Positions 15,233-23,864 of a stretch of 64,000 nt of DNA are shown here, piece by piece. Location: positions 1 through 64,000 of the forward strand of contig JACRBJ010000023.1 of NCBI GenBank assembly GCA_016234555.1, read 5' to 3'. Under the pieces are notes generated by a model. It ran no database searches and had not been told where the DNA came from. It saw only the letters and a program-made list of their open reading frames with translations. A program made the position numbers and the translations under genes. Each line of letters begins with the position of its first letter. The first letter of the stretch is position 1. This stretch comes from Chloroflexota bacterium. Lineage in GTDB: Bacteria; Chloroflexota; Anaerolineae; Anaerolineales; Villigracilaceae.

Positions 15233-16006
15233 CTATAAATTTCTCTGCCTCACCGCCTCATAGGTAATCAAAGCCGTTGCAATCGAAACATTCAGCGAGT
15301 TGACTTTCCCCGCCATTGGGATCAACACCTTTGTATCCGCATTATGCATCCAGAAATCGGTCAGACCTTCATCTTCAGTTCCGACGGCGATGGCTATGGG
15401 CGCTTTCAGATCGACATCGGTGTACGGGGTTTCGGCGGAGGGGGTGGCGGCGAGAACTTGAATTTTGTGGGCGCGGAGCCAGTCCAGCGCGGACGCTGAA
15501 TCCATTTCGACGGTTGGCACGGTGAAGACTGCCCCACGGCTGGCGCGGATGACGTTTGGATTCCACAAGTCCACGCGCGGGTCGCAAACGAGGAGGGCGT
15601 CCACGTGGGCGGCGTCGGCGGTGCGAAGGATGGCTCCGAGGTTGCCGGGCTTCTCGACAGATTCAGCGACGATGACCAGCGGCGATTGGCTCAACTTCAA
15701 ATCGGCGAGTGAGGTTTTGGGGATGGGGAAAATTCCCAGCCAGCCGTCGGGGTTGTCACGGTAGGAAATCTTCTCGAAGACGGCGCGGGTGACGGTGGTG
15801 ATTTCAGCGTTGGAGATTTCCATCGAAACGGGATCAAGCTCGGGCGCGGTCAGAATCATTTGCGGGATCAGACCACCAGCCAGAGCCAGAGTCAATTCGT
15901 CGCGTCCCTCCACCAGCATCAATCCATCCCTTTGCCGTTGGCGTTTATCTTCGCGCAGCTTGACAATGTATTTTACTTTTGGGTTTTGTAAACTGGTAAT
16001 GTCCAT
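15233..16006 (-). CDS. TrmH family RNA 2'-O-methyltransferase (SpoU)
   Basis: A 257-residue protein. The N-terminal substrate-binding domain starts ITSLQNPKVKYIVKLRED and includes LMLVEGRDEL. The C-terminal SPOUT knot contains VIVAESVEKPGNLGAILRTAD (motif 1 with the Asn and Arg), IRASRGAVFTVP, AVGTEDEGLTDFW (motif 2), and IPMAGKVNSLNVSIATALITYE (motif 3). It methylates a ribose 2'-OH in rRNA or tRNA using SAM, in the cytoplasm. The target nucleotide cannot be told from sequence. It is separated from its neighbours by palindromic repeats and is probably its own transcript. Confidence 0.92.
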   Translation of the reverse strand: MDITSLQNPKVKYIVKLREDKRQRQRDGLMLVEGRDELTLALAGGLIPQMILTAPELDPVSMEISNAEITTVTRAVFEKISYRDNPDGWLGIFPIPKTSLADLKLSQSPLVIVAESVEKPGNLGAILRTADAAHVDALLVCDPRVDLWNPNVIRASRGAVFTVPTVEMDSASALDWLRAHKIQVLAATPSAETPYTDVDLKAPIAIAVGTEDEGLTDFWMHNADTKVLIPMAGKVNSLNVSIATALITYEAVRQRNL

Positions 16007-16023
16007 ATCTATCGTGACGGTGT

Positions 16024-16046
16024 AGGGGCGGGGTTACCCCGCCCCT
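16024..16046. repeat. GTAGGGGC-family palindrome
   Basis: Perfect 10-bp stem AGGGGCGGGG / CCCCGCCCCT with a 3-base loop between the TrmH-like and OppF-like genes. It shares its outer GTAGGGGC with the in-gene palindrome at 36701. Confidence 0.65.
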
Positions 16047-16055
16047 GCGTATTAA

Positions 16056-17042
16056 TCATTTCACCAACAATAAACACGCCGCAGAGTGAGTCTCGCTGAG
16101 CACGCTGAACGGTGGGTCGCTGTCTTTGCAGGCGGGCATCGCCACAGGGCAGCGCGGATGGAAGCGGCAGCCGCTCGGCACGTCAATCGGGTTGGGAGTT
16201 TCGCCTTGCAAAATGATACGCTCGCGTCGCAAACGCGGATTGGGAACAGGAATGACGGAGAGCAATGCCTTCGTGTACGGATGCTGGGGTTTTTCCAACA
16301 CTTCGAGCATGGCGCCGATCTCGACGATGCGCCCAAGATACATGACCGCCACACGGTCGGCGAAGAAGCCAACAGAGCCAAGGTCATGCGTGATGAAGAT
16401 GACCGCGATCTGGCGCGTAATGCGGAGTTCGGCAAGCAGGTTGATGATCTCGGCGCGGATGGAAACATCGAGCATCGAGACGGGTTCGTCGGCGAGCAGG
16501 ATTTCTGGTTCGAGGACCAGGGCGGCGGCGATGACCACGCGCTGGCGTTGCCCGCCTGAGAGTTCGTGCGGGAAACGCTTGAGATAGACTTCAGCTGGTT
16601 TCAAGCCTGCATCTTCCATGGCTTTCGTGACACGCCCGTCGCGCTCTTTTTTATCCTTTGCAATTCCATGCACCAACAGAGGCTCGTTGATAATCTCTTC
16701 GATGGTCTGTGTGGGATTCAAGGATTCGTACGGGTCCTGAAAAACCATTTGAATCTTGCGTCGTACTTCCTTGCGCTGGCTTTCCTTGAGGTGTGTGATG
16801 TCGCGTCCCTCAAAAAGGATGCTTCCTTCGGTGGGTTCCTCCAACCCCATCAGCAAAAGTGACAGCGTGGATTTGCCGCATCCGCTTTCGCCGACGAGGG
16901 CAATCACTTCGCTGCGCTGCAGGTTGAAACTGACATCGTCCACCGCGTGAACATATTTCATCTGACGGGAGAACAGGGCGGGGCGTCCCGCGTCGAAGTA
17001 TTTTTTCAGGTTGCGAATTTCGAGAAGGTTTTCCGTGTTCAT
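16056..17042 (-). CDS. Oligopeptide/dipeptide ABC importer ATPase (OppF/DppF type)
   Basis: A 328-residue ATPase. Walker A is GESGCGKST, the signature is LSGGQRQR, Walker B is ILLADEPVSMLD, and the switch His is in FITHDLGSV. The C-terminal oligopeptide-transporter extension is CRFHPRCPVAMPAC with its Cys-rich loop, which in this family can bind an iron-sulfur cluster. It energises peptide or related uptake with the fused ATPase encoded upstream. The ATG at 17042 overlaps the stop of that gene by four bases. The upstream in-frame ATG at 17066 is not needed. Confidence 0.92.
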   Translation of the reverse strand: MNTENLLEIRNLKKYFDAGRPALFSRQMKYVHAVDDVSFNLQRSEVIALVGESGCGKSTLSLLLMGLEEPTEGSILFEGRDITHLKESQRKEVRRKIQMVFQDPYESLNPTQTIEEIINEPLLVHGIAKDKKERDGRVTKAMEDAGLKPAEVYLKRFPHELSGGQRQRVVIAAALVLEPEILLADEPVSMLDVSIRAEIINLLAELRITRQIAVIFITHDLGSVGFFADRVAVMYLGRIVEIGAMLEVLEKPQHPYTKALLSVIPVPNPRLRRERIILQGETPNPIDVPSGCRFHPRCPVAMPACKDSDPPFSVLSETHSAACLLLVK

Positions 17043-18952
17043 TTGGACGCCTCGAGGAGATGACAACTCGCAACATGCGTGTCGCTGAGTTTATGCAGGG
17101 ACGGCTGTTCGGCGTGACAACGGGCATACGCAACGGGACAGCGCGGCGCAAAGCGACAGCCCGGCGGCAGCGCCTCCAACCGCGGCGGGTAGCCTGGAAT
17201 GGAGGAAAGTTTCTTCTTCGGCTTGGTCAGGTCGGGGAAGGCTTTGAGCAGTTCCTGAGTGTACGGATGACTCGCTTCGTTGTAAATCGTATCCACGTCG
17301 GCGTATTCGGCGGTCACGCCGCCATACATCACCAGCACGCGGTCACAAATTTCCGCCACCACGCCCAAATCGTGAGTGACAAAAACAATGGCGAGTCCCA
17401 ACCTCTTTCGCAGGCCATCCAGCAGTTCCAAAATCTGCGCCTGGATCATCACGTCCAACGCGGTGGTCGGCTCGTCGGCGATGATGACCTGCGGATTGCA
17501 AGCCAGAGCCATGGCGATCATCGCGCGCTGGCGCATCCCGCCTGAATATTGATGCGGATAATGGTCTTTGTGGTCGACGGCGATACCAACGAGGTCGAGC
17601 AGCTCCGTCACCCGCGCCTGTAATTTGTCATGCGAATAATCCAGGGTATGAGGGACATGCTTGATGATCGCTTCTGCAATCTGGTCGCCTACTGTCCGCA
17701 CAGGGTTGAGCGCGTTCATCGCGCCCTGAAAGACAATCGAAATTTCCTTCCAGCGGACTTGGTTTAACTCGTCGTCGCTCATGGCGGTCAGGTCTTTGCC
17801 GTCGAAGAAAACCTTGCCACCCACAATTTGCCCCGCAGAGGGAAGCAGTCGCAGCAGAGCCAGCATGAGGGTAGTCTTGCCACAGCCGCTTTCGCCCACC
17901 AGTCCAATCAACTCGCCCTTGTTCAAGGTAAAACTGACATCCTCAACAGCGCGCGCGGCAGGCTTGTCTTCGTTTATGTAGTTGATGGATAAGTTGCGGA
18001 CTTGGAGCAAAGCTTCTTTTTGGATGAGCTCAACACGCCCATTTTGCATCGTGGGTCTATGCGGCATTAAGTGATGAGTATCCAGCCTGGGATTGAGGAC
18101 CTGTTCCAAGCCCTGCCCAAGCAGGGTCAAGCCAAGAACAACCCACACGATACCCAAGCCCGGAAACAGCAACGCCCACCACGCACCCACAGACATGGCT
18201 CCACGTCCGAAGGCATAGTTGAGCATCTGTCCCCACGAGAGGGCGGTCGGGTCGCCAAGCCCCAAAAACGAAAGGGCGCTTTCGTTGAGAATGGCAAGCG
18301 AAACCACCAGCACCGCCTGCACCACGAGGATCGGCATCACCAAAGGCAGGATGTGACGCGAGATGATGTGACCGTTCCCTGCGCCGACAGCGCGGGCGCG
18401 CAAAACGAACTTGCGCGATTTGACCGCCAGCGTCTGCGAGCGGACAACGCGGGCGGTGGTCGTCCAACCCAGCAAGCCAATGACGAAGATGATGTTCATC
18501 AGCGAAGGCCTGGTCAACGCAACGATCACCACCATCAGCGGCAGGTCGGGAATGACCAGCATGATGTCGGTAAAGCGCATGATGAAATTTTCCCAGCGTC
18601 CGCCGAAGAAACCAGCCACCAGTCCGAGCAATCCGCCGATGATGATGGAAATAAAGGCGGCGAAGAATCCAACCGTCAGCGAAACGCGCGCGCCGAAGAC
18701 AAAGTTCGAGAAGACATCCTGCCCTGCGTCGTCTGTCCCGAACCAGTGAGTCGCGTTCGGCGGGCTGTAAATGTCGTCAATCGTGACCGATTCCGTCGAG
18801 GACGAATCGTACGGCGCGATGAGCGGCGCGAAGACCGCCATCAAAACAATCACCGCCAGCATGACCAACCCGACGATTCCAATGCGGCTCTTTTTGAAGA
18901 CAGACCAAAATTTCAGCCAACGGTCTTTCCATTGATTTTGTTTGGCGTCCAT
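17039..18952 (-). CDS. Fused ABC importer permease (OppC/DppC) and ATPase (OppD/DppD)
   Basis: A 637-residue fusion. Residues 1-300 are a permease: a helix near 20-45, then five more. The EAA loop is at ARVVRSQTLAVKSRKFVLRA, followed by ARAVGAGNGHIISRHILP. From about 315 an ATPase follows with Walker A GESGCGKTT, signature YSGGMRQR, Walker B VIIADEPTTALDV and C-terminal GCRFAPRCPVAYARC. In most genomes these are two genes. The fusion is in one open frame with no sign of a shift. It lies four bases after the OppB-type gene and overlaps the OppF-type gene. Confidence 0.92.
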   Translation of the reverse strand: MDAKQNQWKDRWLKFWSVFKKSRIGIVGLVMLAVIVLMAVFAPLIAPYDSSSTESVTIDDIYSPPNATHWFGTDDAGQDVFSNFVFGARVSLTVGFFAAFISIIIGGLLGLVAGFFGGRWENFIMRFTDIMLVIPDLPLMVVIVALTRPSLMNIIFVIGLLGWTTTARVVRSQTLAVKSRKFVLRARAVGAGNGHIISRHILPLVMPILVVQAVLVVSLAILNESALSFLGLGDPTALSWGQMLNYAFGRGAMSVGAWWALLFPGLGIVWVVLGLTLLGQGLEQVLNPRLDTHHLMPHRPTMQNGRVELIQKEALLQVRNLSINYINEDKPAARAVEDVSFTLNKGELIGLVGESGCGKTTLMLALLRLLPSAGQIVGGKVFFDGKDLTAMSDDELNQVRWKEISIVFQGAMNALNPVRTVGDQIAEAIIKHVPHTLDYSHDKLQARVTELLDLVGIAVDHKDHYPHQYSGGMRQRAMIAMALACNPQVIIADEPTTALDVMIQAQILELLDGLRKRLGLAIVFVTHDLGVVAEICDRVLVMYGGVTAEYADVDTIYNEASHPYTQELLKAFPDLTKPKKKLSSIPGYPPRLEALPPGCRFAPRCPVAYARCHAEQPSLHKLSDTHVASCHLLEASK

Positions 18953-18955
18953 TGG

Positions 18956-19984
18956 CTACTCCGTCTCCACCCGTGGATCAAGGTAAGTGTAAGTCAGGTC
19001 GGCAAGGAAGTTGGCGGCGATGACCGCCACCGCGATCAACACAAACGCGCCCTGCAAAACGGGGAAGTCGCGCCGTCCCACCGCTTCGTAAATCGACAGA
19101 CCCAGCCCCGGCCACGAGAACACGGTTTCGATTTGAATTGCGCCCGCCACCGTAAAGCCGAGGTTGATGGCAATCACCGTCACCAACGGGAGCATGGCGT
19201 TTTTCAGCGCGTGGTCTTTCAGAATTTGGAAGGTGGTCAAGCCTTTGGCTTTTGCCGTCAAAATGTAATCCTCGGAAAGCACATCCATCAAACTGGAGCG
19301 CATGATGAGGGTGTATTCGCCCATGTAGACGATGGTGTAGGTCAGCGTGGGTAAAAGCATGTGAACGCCAATATCCGCCCATTGCTGCATGAGCGGCAGG
19401 GAACTTGCGCCCGGCGTCGCTTTGCCTGCCAGCGGAAGCCCATTGGCGCTTCCCCAAAACAGCAAAATGATACCCAGCCAAAAGGTGGGCAGACTCCATG
19501 CAATCAGGCTGGTGATTACAGCAGTGAAGTCAATGGAAGTGCGCATCTTCCAGGCGGCAAAGACGCCAAAAATAACGCCGATGATGATCGAAAGGATTTG
19601 TCCCGCGCCGATGAGCAGAACGGTATTCCACAAGCGCTCTGCCAGAATATCCCCAACGGGACGGTTGGTGTGGTAACTGAATCCGAGTTCGCCCTGCAAG
19701 AGATTGCGGGCGTAAATGAAGAATTGCGTCTCCATCGGATTGACGGCGCAACTACCCACCTTGATGGGATTGAGGGATTCGAAACAATTGATGACAGGTT
19801 TGTCCAGACCAAAGCGCACCCGCAACATTTCGACAGCTTCCTTTTTCAGGCGCGGGTCACGAATCCCAGCCCGCGCAGGGTCACCGGGCAGGACGCGAAA
19901 TAAAAAGAAGTTCAAGACAATGACAAACAGAATGGTAAACAACGACCAGGCTGCTTTTTTAAGAAGGATGCGCGTACGGTTCAA
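18956..19984 (-). CDS. Oligopeptide/dipeptide ABC importer permease (OppB/DppB type)
   Basis: A 342-residue membrane protein. The N-terminal helix with FLFRVLPGDPA is the family hallmark, followed by the DppB-type periplasmic loop (GLDKPVINCFES) and five more helices. The EAA loop is at DYILTAKAKGL, followed by TTFQILKDHALKNAMLPLVT. It forms the translocation pore with the OppC-like half of the fused gene. A 36-base palindromic hairpin separates it from the binding-protein gene upstream, which may set the expression ratio between the two. Confidence 0.92.
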   Translation of the reverse strand: MNRTRILLKKAAWSLFTILFVIVLNFFLFRVLPGDPARAGIRDPRLKKEAVEMLRVRFGLDKPVINCFESLNPIKVGSCAVNPMETQFFIYARNLLQGELGFSYHTNRPVGDILAERLWNTVLLIGAGQILSIIIGVIFGVFAAWKMRTSIDFTAVITSLIAWSLPTFWLGIILLFWGSANGLPLAGKATPGASSLPLMQQWADIGVHMLLPTLTYTIVYMGEYTLIMRSSLMDVLSEDYILTAKAKGLTTFQILKDHALKNAMLPLVTVIAINLGFTVAGAIQIETVFSWPGLGLSIYEAVGRRDFPVLQGAFVLIAVAVIAANFLADLTYTYLDPRVETE

Positions 19985-20005
19985 GGTTCACTCCTTGAAG
20001 ATGGA

Positions 20006-20043
20006 CGAGACCCTAAAGGTTTTCCAAAACCTTTAGGGTCTCG
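20006..20043. repeat. Perfect 18-bp inverted repeat
   Basis: CGAGACCCTAAAGGTTTT and its exact complement, separated by CC, between the binding-protein and permease genes. It may stabilise the upstream mRNA or partly terminate transcription, and belongs in style to the other hairpin repeats here. Confidence 0.75.
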
Positions 20044-20055
20044 TGGAGCGGAAAG

Positions 20056-21753
20056 TTACTTGACAGGTTCGATGACCACCAGCGAGGTCACGTCGGAGAG
20101 TTCCACTTTTGCCTGGTCTGTGATCCAGCCGGTGAAGCGGTCGGTGCGGTATGCCTGGGTGTTCTGCGCATACCATGGAATGATGTAAACCACATCATCA
20201 TGAACCATCTTCTGCATCTCCCAAACGATATCCTTGCGCTCGTCAAAATCAAGCGTAGTTTGCTGTTTGGTATATAGATCGTCATAGGCGGGGTTGGAAT
20301 AGCCCGTTTCGCTGGAGCCGGTGGGAATAGCCTCGGTTGTGTAAACGTAGAGCAGCGCACTCGGATCGGGATCGGATCCCCAGCCCCAAAGCAGGATGTC
20401 AAAGTCGAAGGCGGGGCAGCACTGGGCAGTCAGCGCGTCAGGGTCAACCGCCTGCATTTCGAGGGTGATATTAACCTGCCCCCACATCTCGCTGAGGAGT
20501 TCAGCCATGCGGGGAGCGGTGAGGCTGTCGCTGGGCCAGTTCATGCGGAAGGTCAACGGGCGCGAGCCATCGGGCATGTCGCGGACCCCGTCGCCGTTGG
20601 CATCCTTGTATCCAGCGTCATCCAAAATCTGGTTGGCTTTGGCGACATCGAACTCGTAATCCTGGATGCTGTCGTTGTACCAGACGCCAAGTCCGTCGGC
20701 GATGAGAGTCCGACCGGGTGTGCCAAGTCCAAGCAAAATGACATCGATCAGTTTCTTTTTGTCGGTGGCATGTGCTAATGCCAGACGTACATCACGATCA
20801 CGCAGCGCGGGATGCCCTGTGCAAATGCCGCCTTCGTCCTTAGGGCAGTTTTCATCCTCCAATTGGTTGAAGACGATATCGGAAATGTCCGGGGCAAGCG
20901 GCGAACCAACCACCAGTTTCACATTTTCCGCATTTTTCAGTGCCACAACCGCGGTATTGGGCATTTCGGTGATCATATCCAGTTGACCGGTCTTGATGGC
21001 CTGCACCAGCGCATCCTGATTCTCGAAAGTCTGGAAGATCACTTCATCCACCTTGGGCGGGGTGGCAAAATGCTCCTTGTTGGCGGCCAAGCGGATAAAT
21101 TCGCTTTGCACATACTCCGCCATCTTGAAGGGACCGGAACCGATCATCTCGACATTTTCATATTCGAGTTTGTCCACGCCCTCCCAAACGTGCTTGGGCA
21201 GGATGTAAAGGAAAACCAGCTGGCTTTCGATATTGGGGATTGCCTCGGTCAGCGTAAGGACGACTTCATTGTTTTCGGTGGTTTCGATGCTCTCGAAATA
21301 GGGAGTGTAATACCCGTTCAAGTAGGGATACTCAGGCGTGTCCTTGTAGAGGTTGTAAGTAAAGGCAACGTCTTCGGCGGTCAGCGGCTTTCCATCATGC
21401 CATTTGACGCCATCCCGAATCTTGAAGGTATACACCAGTCCATCATCGGAACGTTCGACACTATCAGCCAGAGTCAGGGTATAGGAGCCATCGAGGTTGA
21501 GTTCATACATCGAATCGTAAACCAGTTCGAAGATGGTGTATGCCTCGGTAAGGATGGCGAGTCCCGGATTGAGGGTGTCGGGGCTGCCTGCCCACCCAAT
21601 GCGGACAACTGATGAGGTAGATGCTGGAGCAACCTCACTCCCCGCTTCCGTGGTAGCGGCAGACGGAGCCTCTGTGCCTGCCGATGGCGCACCTCCACAC
21701 GCCGAAAGAAGCAGGGCGGCAAGAACCAATAGATAGAACAGTTTGTTTTTCAT
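20056..21753 (-). CDS. ABC importer solute-binding lipoprotein (SBP family 5)
   Basis: A 565-residue lipoprotein. The signal peptide LFYLLVLAALLLSAC has a lipobox Cys at about residue 20, followed by a Gly/Ala/Ser/Thr-rich linker. The SBP_bac_5 domain shows the typical YELVYDSMYEL, KIRDGVKWHDGKPLTAEDVAF and LALAHATDKKKLI phrases. It binds peptides or other solutes outside the membrane and delivers them to the permeases below. Start 21753 follows GGAG; the upstream in-frame start at 21804 lies in the hairpin leader and is rejected. The gene is preceded by a terminator-like leader. Confidence 0.93.
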   Translation of the reverse strand: MKNKLFYLLVLAALLLSACGGAPSAGTEAPSAATTEAGSEVAPASTSSVVRIGWAGSPDTLNPGLAILTEAYTIFELVYDSMYELNLDGSYTLTLADSVERSDDGLVYTFKIRDGVKWHDGKPLTAEDVAFTYNLYKDTPEYPYLNGYYTPYFESIETTENNEVVLTLTEAIPNIESQLVFLYILPKHVWEGVDKLEYENVEMIGSGPFKMAEYVQSEFIRLAANKEHFATPPKVDEVIFQTFENQDALVQAIKTGQLDMITEMPNTAVVALKNAENVKLVVGSPLAPDISDIVFNQLEDENCPKDEGGICTGHPALRDRDVRLALAHATDKKKLIDVILLGLGTPGRTLIADGLGVWYNDSIQDYEFDVAKANQILDDAGYKDANGDGVRDMPDGSRPLTFRMNWPSDSLTAPRMAELLSEMWGQVNITLEMQAVDPDALTAQCCPAFDFDILLWGWGSDPDPSALLYVYTTEAIPTGSSETGYSNPAYDDLYTKQQTTLDFDERKDIVWEMQKMVHDDVVYIIPWYAQNTQAYRTDRFTGWITDQAKVELSDVTSLVVIEPVK

Positions 21754-21784
21754 CGTTTCTCCTCTCCGATTGGAATTCGATATT

Positions 21785-21873
21785 CCCAAAAAACAAAGCG
21801 CCATGACAGAATCATCTGCCAGGGCGCAGGCGCTTGTTTCGTCAGAGCGCGACGAAGTCGGGGTTCAAACAAG
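21785..21873 (-). promoter_or_regulatory. Terminator-bearing leader of oligopeptide ABC operon, candidate riboswitch/attenuator
   Basis: Reading on the minus strand, a hairpin CTTGTTT / AAACAAG (21867-21873 with 21833-21839, plus an internal pairing) is followed by a terminator. Its stem is AAGCGCC / GGCGCTT closing TGGCAGA / TCTGTCA (21835 to 21796), followed by TTTGTTTTTTGGG. The two helices share three bases, so they compete. No gene lies upstream on this strand, so the terminator would act inside the 5' leader of the importer operon. Confidence 0.55.
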
Positions 21874-21965
21874 ATGGGGGAATATCCACTGGTTGTGAAT
21901 TGTACTGTAATATTGGATTCTGTGAAAGAATATGATAAGGTAGTGAAAAAAAGGAAAGGTATATA

Positions 21966-23819
21966 ATGGAGAAACCCATCAAACTGACGGAAAAATACGA
22001 ACGCAACGGCTGGCCCTCGATTAAACGACCCGACCTCAAGCCACCCGAAGGCTGGAACCTCTCCCTCATCACCTCCCTTGAGCGGATTCGGTCCCACTCG
22101 CTTTCGTCTCAGGGACAGATTGCCTGCATCAAGGACGGTGAAACGCTTTCGGATGTCTTCACCTTACCCGCAAGCGGCGGCTGGCTCTCACGCGTCAGCA
22201 CAGACCGCAACCTTGTAGCCTATTGGGATGACGAGATTCCCGAATGGTCACCAGATGGAAACTGGCTGGCGTTCTGCATCAGGGGACATGTCCACATTGC
22301 CCCCGCTTCGGGCGGATTGTCAAAAAAGATCACCGACTTCACCTCAGCTGCCTCCGCCCCACGTTGGATGCCTGACTCGATTGGGCTGATCGTCACCGTC
22401 GAGCGAAACGACGCCGACCAGCTGCTGCTCACCGATCGAGACGGATCCTGGCCCCGCGCCCTGACGACTGATTCTGTCGGCGATCACTGGGACCCGCGTC
22501 CCTCGCCTGACGGGAAGTTCATCCTCTTCAATCTGCGCCGCTTCGACGACCTGAATCGGCTCGACATCGTTTTACTCGAAATCGCCACAGGCCAACAGAT
22601 AACTTTGTACGGCAAACCGTCCACCCGCACTTCGTCCGCAAAGTGGTCGCCCGACGGTAAATGGGTTTCGTTCATCTCGCAGGAAACAGGGCGCGACGAG
22701 TTGTATCTGGTCAAGCCCGATGGGATGGGGTTGCATCAACTGACCAAGACGGGGCACGACGTTTTCCAGTACGAGTGGTCGCCTTCGGGGAAGCAAATAC
22801 TGGTGGTGGTCAACCGCGGCGGCTCGTTTGAGTTGGAATTACTCGAAGTTGAAACGGAAACAATGTCAACCTTGCGGAAGGACACTGGCGTTCACTCCAA
22901 CCCGAATTGGGCAAAAGATGAGTCTTTCATCACCTTCGAGTTCGAAAGTCCGCTCCTGCCGCCCGACATTTATCGCATGGATTTCCCCGGCAAGCAAGTG
23001 ACTCAACTCACGTTCTCCAATCCGCCCGCCTTGCAGCGTAATAAAAAGGTCTTGCCTGAAGTGGTCTCGTACAAGAGCTATGACGGGCTGGAGATTCCCG
23101 CCTTTTTGTATCGTCCTGAAAAGCCCAACGGCGCGGCGATTGTGTATCCGCACGGCGGACCGAAAGACCAGTATGGATTTTTCTGGGATGAACTGGCGCA
23201 ATATTTCACGGCAAAAGGCTACACCTACCTAGCGCCAAACTATCGTGGTTCAACGGGCTACGGCATCGAGTTTGAACACGCCAACTACAACGACTGGGGC
23301 GTGGGCGACACGCAAGACTGTCTGCACGCCGCCAAATATTTGCGAACGTTCAAAGAAATCAAGCCAGAGTGCATCGGCATTGCGGGCGGAAGCTACGGCG
23401 GCTACATGACTATCGCCTCGCTCTCGCGGGATCCCGAGTATTTGTTTGCCTGTGGCGTGGCAAAATACGGCGACTCGAACCTGGTCAGTTCGTGGGCGCA
23501 GTGTGAAAAACGCCTGCGGCTGTACACTGAAATCTTCCTCGGTCATCCATCTGACAATCTTGGCGTCTACCTGAAAGGCTCCCCCATCACCGAGGCGAAG
23601 AACGTCCAAAAGCCCGTGTTGATTTTGCATGGCTTGCTCGATACTGTTGTCCCGCCCGAAGCCAGCGAAGAATGGGTGGAGGCGCTGCGCCGCGAAGGCA
23701 AAACCTTCGAGTACAAGACCTACGACGACGAGCCGCACGGGTTCCTGCGCCGTGAGAATTTGTTTGACGTGTATGAGCGGATGGAGCGGTTTTTGGATTG
23801 GTATTTGTTACCGAGATAA
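21966..23819 (+). CDS. S9 family prolyl oligopeptidase-like peptidase
   Basis: A 617-residue cytoplasmic-looking enzyme without signal peptide. Residues about 60-340 form a TolB/WD40-like beta propeller (repeats such as SPDGNWLAFCI, SPDGKFILFNL, SPDGKWVSFIS). An alpha/beta-hydrolase domain follows: nucleophile Ser476 in GIAGGSYGGYMT, the acid in LHGLLDTVVPP, and His in DDEPHGFLR. It cleaves short peptides or acylpeptides. It is divergent from the oligopeptide importer operon and shares its intergenic region, consistent with hydrolysing imported peptides. AGGAAAGG precedes the ATG. Confidence 0.93.
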   Translation: MEKPIKLTEKYERNGWPSIKRPDLKPPEGWNLSLITSLERIRSHSLSSQGQIACIKDGETLSDVFTLPASGGWLSRVSTDRNLVAYWDDEIPEWSPDGNWLAFCIRGHVHIAPASGGLSKKITDFTSAASAPRWMPDSIGLIVTVERNDADQLLLTDRDGSWPRALTTDSVGDHWDPRPSPDGKFILFNLRRFDDLNRLDIVLLEIATGQQITLYGKPSTRTSSAKWSPDGKWVSFISQETGRDELYLVKPDGMGLHQLTKTGHDVFQYEWSPSGKQILVVVNRGGSFELELLEVETETMSTLRKDTGVHSNPNWAKDESFITFEFESPLLPPDIYRMDFPGKQVTQLTFSNPPALQRNKKVLPEVVSYKSYDGLEIPAFLYRPEKPNGAAIVYPHGGPKDQYGFFWDELAQYFTAKGYTYLAPNYRGSTGYGIEFEHANYNDWGVGDTQDCLHAAKYLRTFKEIKPECIGIAGGSYGGYMTIASLSRDPEYLFACGVAKYGDSNLVSSWAQCEKRLRLYTEIFLGHPSDNLGVYLKGSPITEAKNVQKPVLILHGLLDTVVPPEASEEWVEALRREGKTFEYKTYDDEPHGFLRRENLFDVYERMERFLDWYLLPR

Positions 23820-23864
23820 GTAACAAGAGAGCAAGGTTTGTTTTCTTTGTGAAAAGAGGTAAAT

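Noticed and set aside
18071..19354. Long open frame (427 codons) on the plus strand
   Set aside because: It lies opposite the permease-ATPase and OppB-type genes, has biased Arg/His/Gln composition and no recognisable domain; it is a shadow of high-GC coding.
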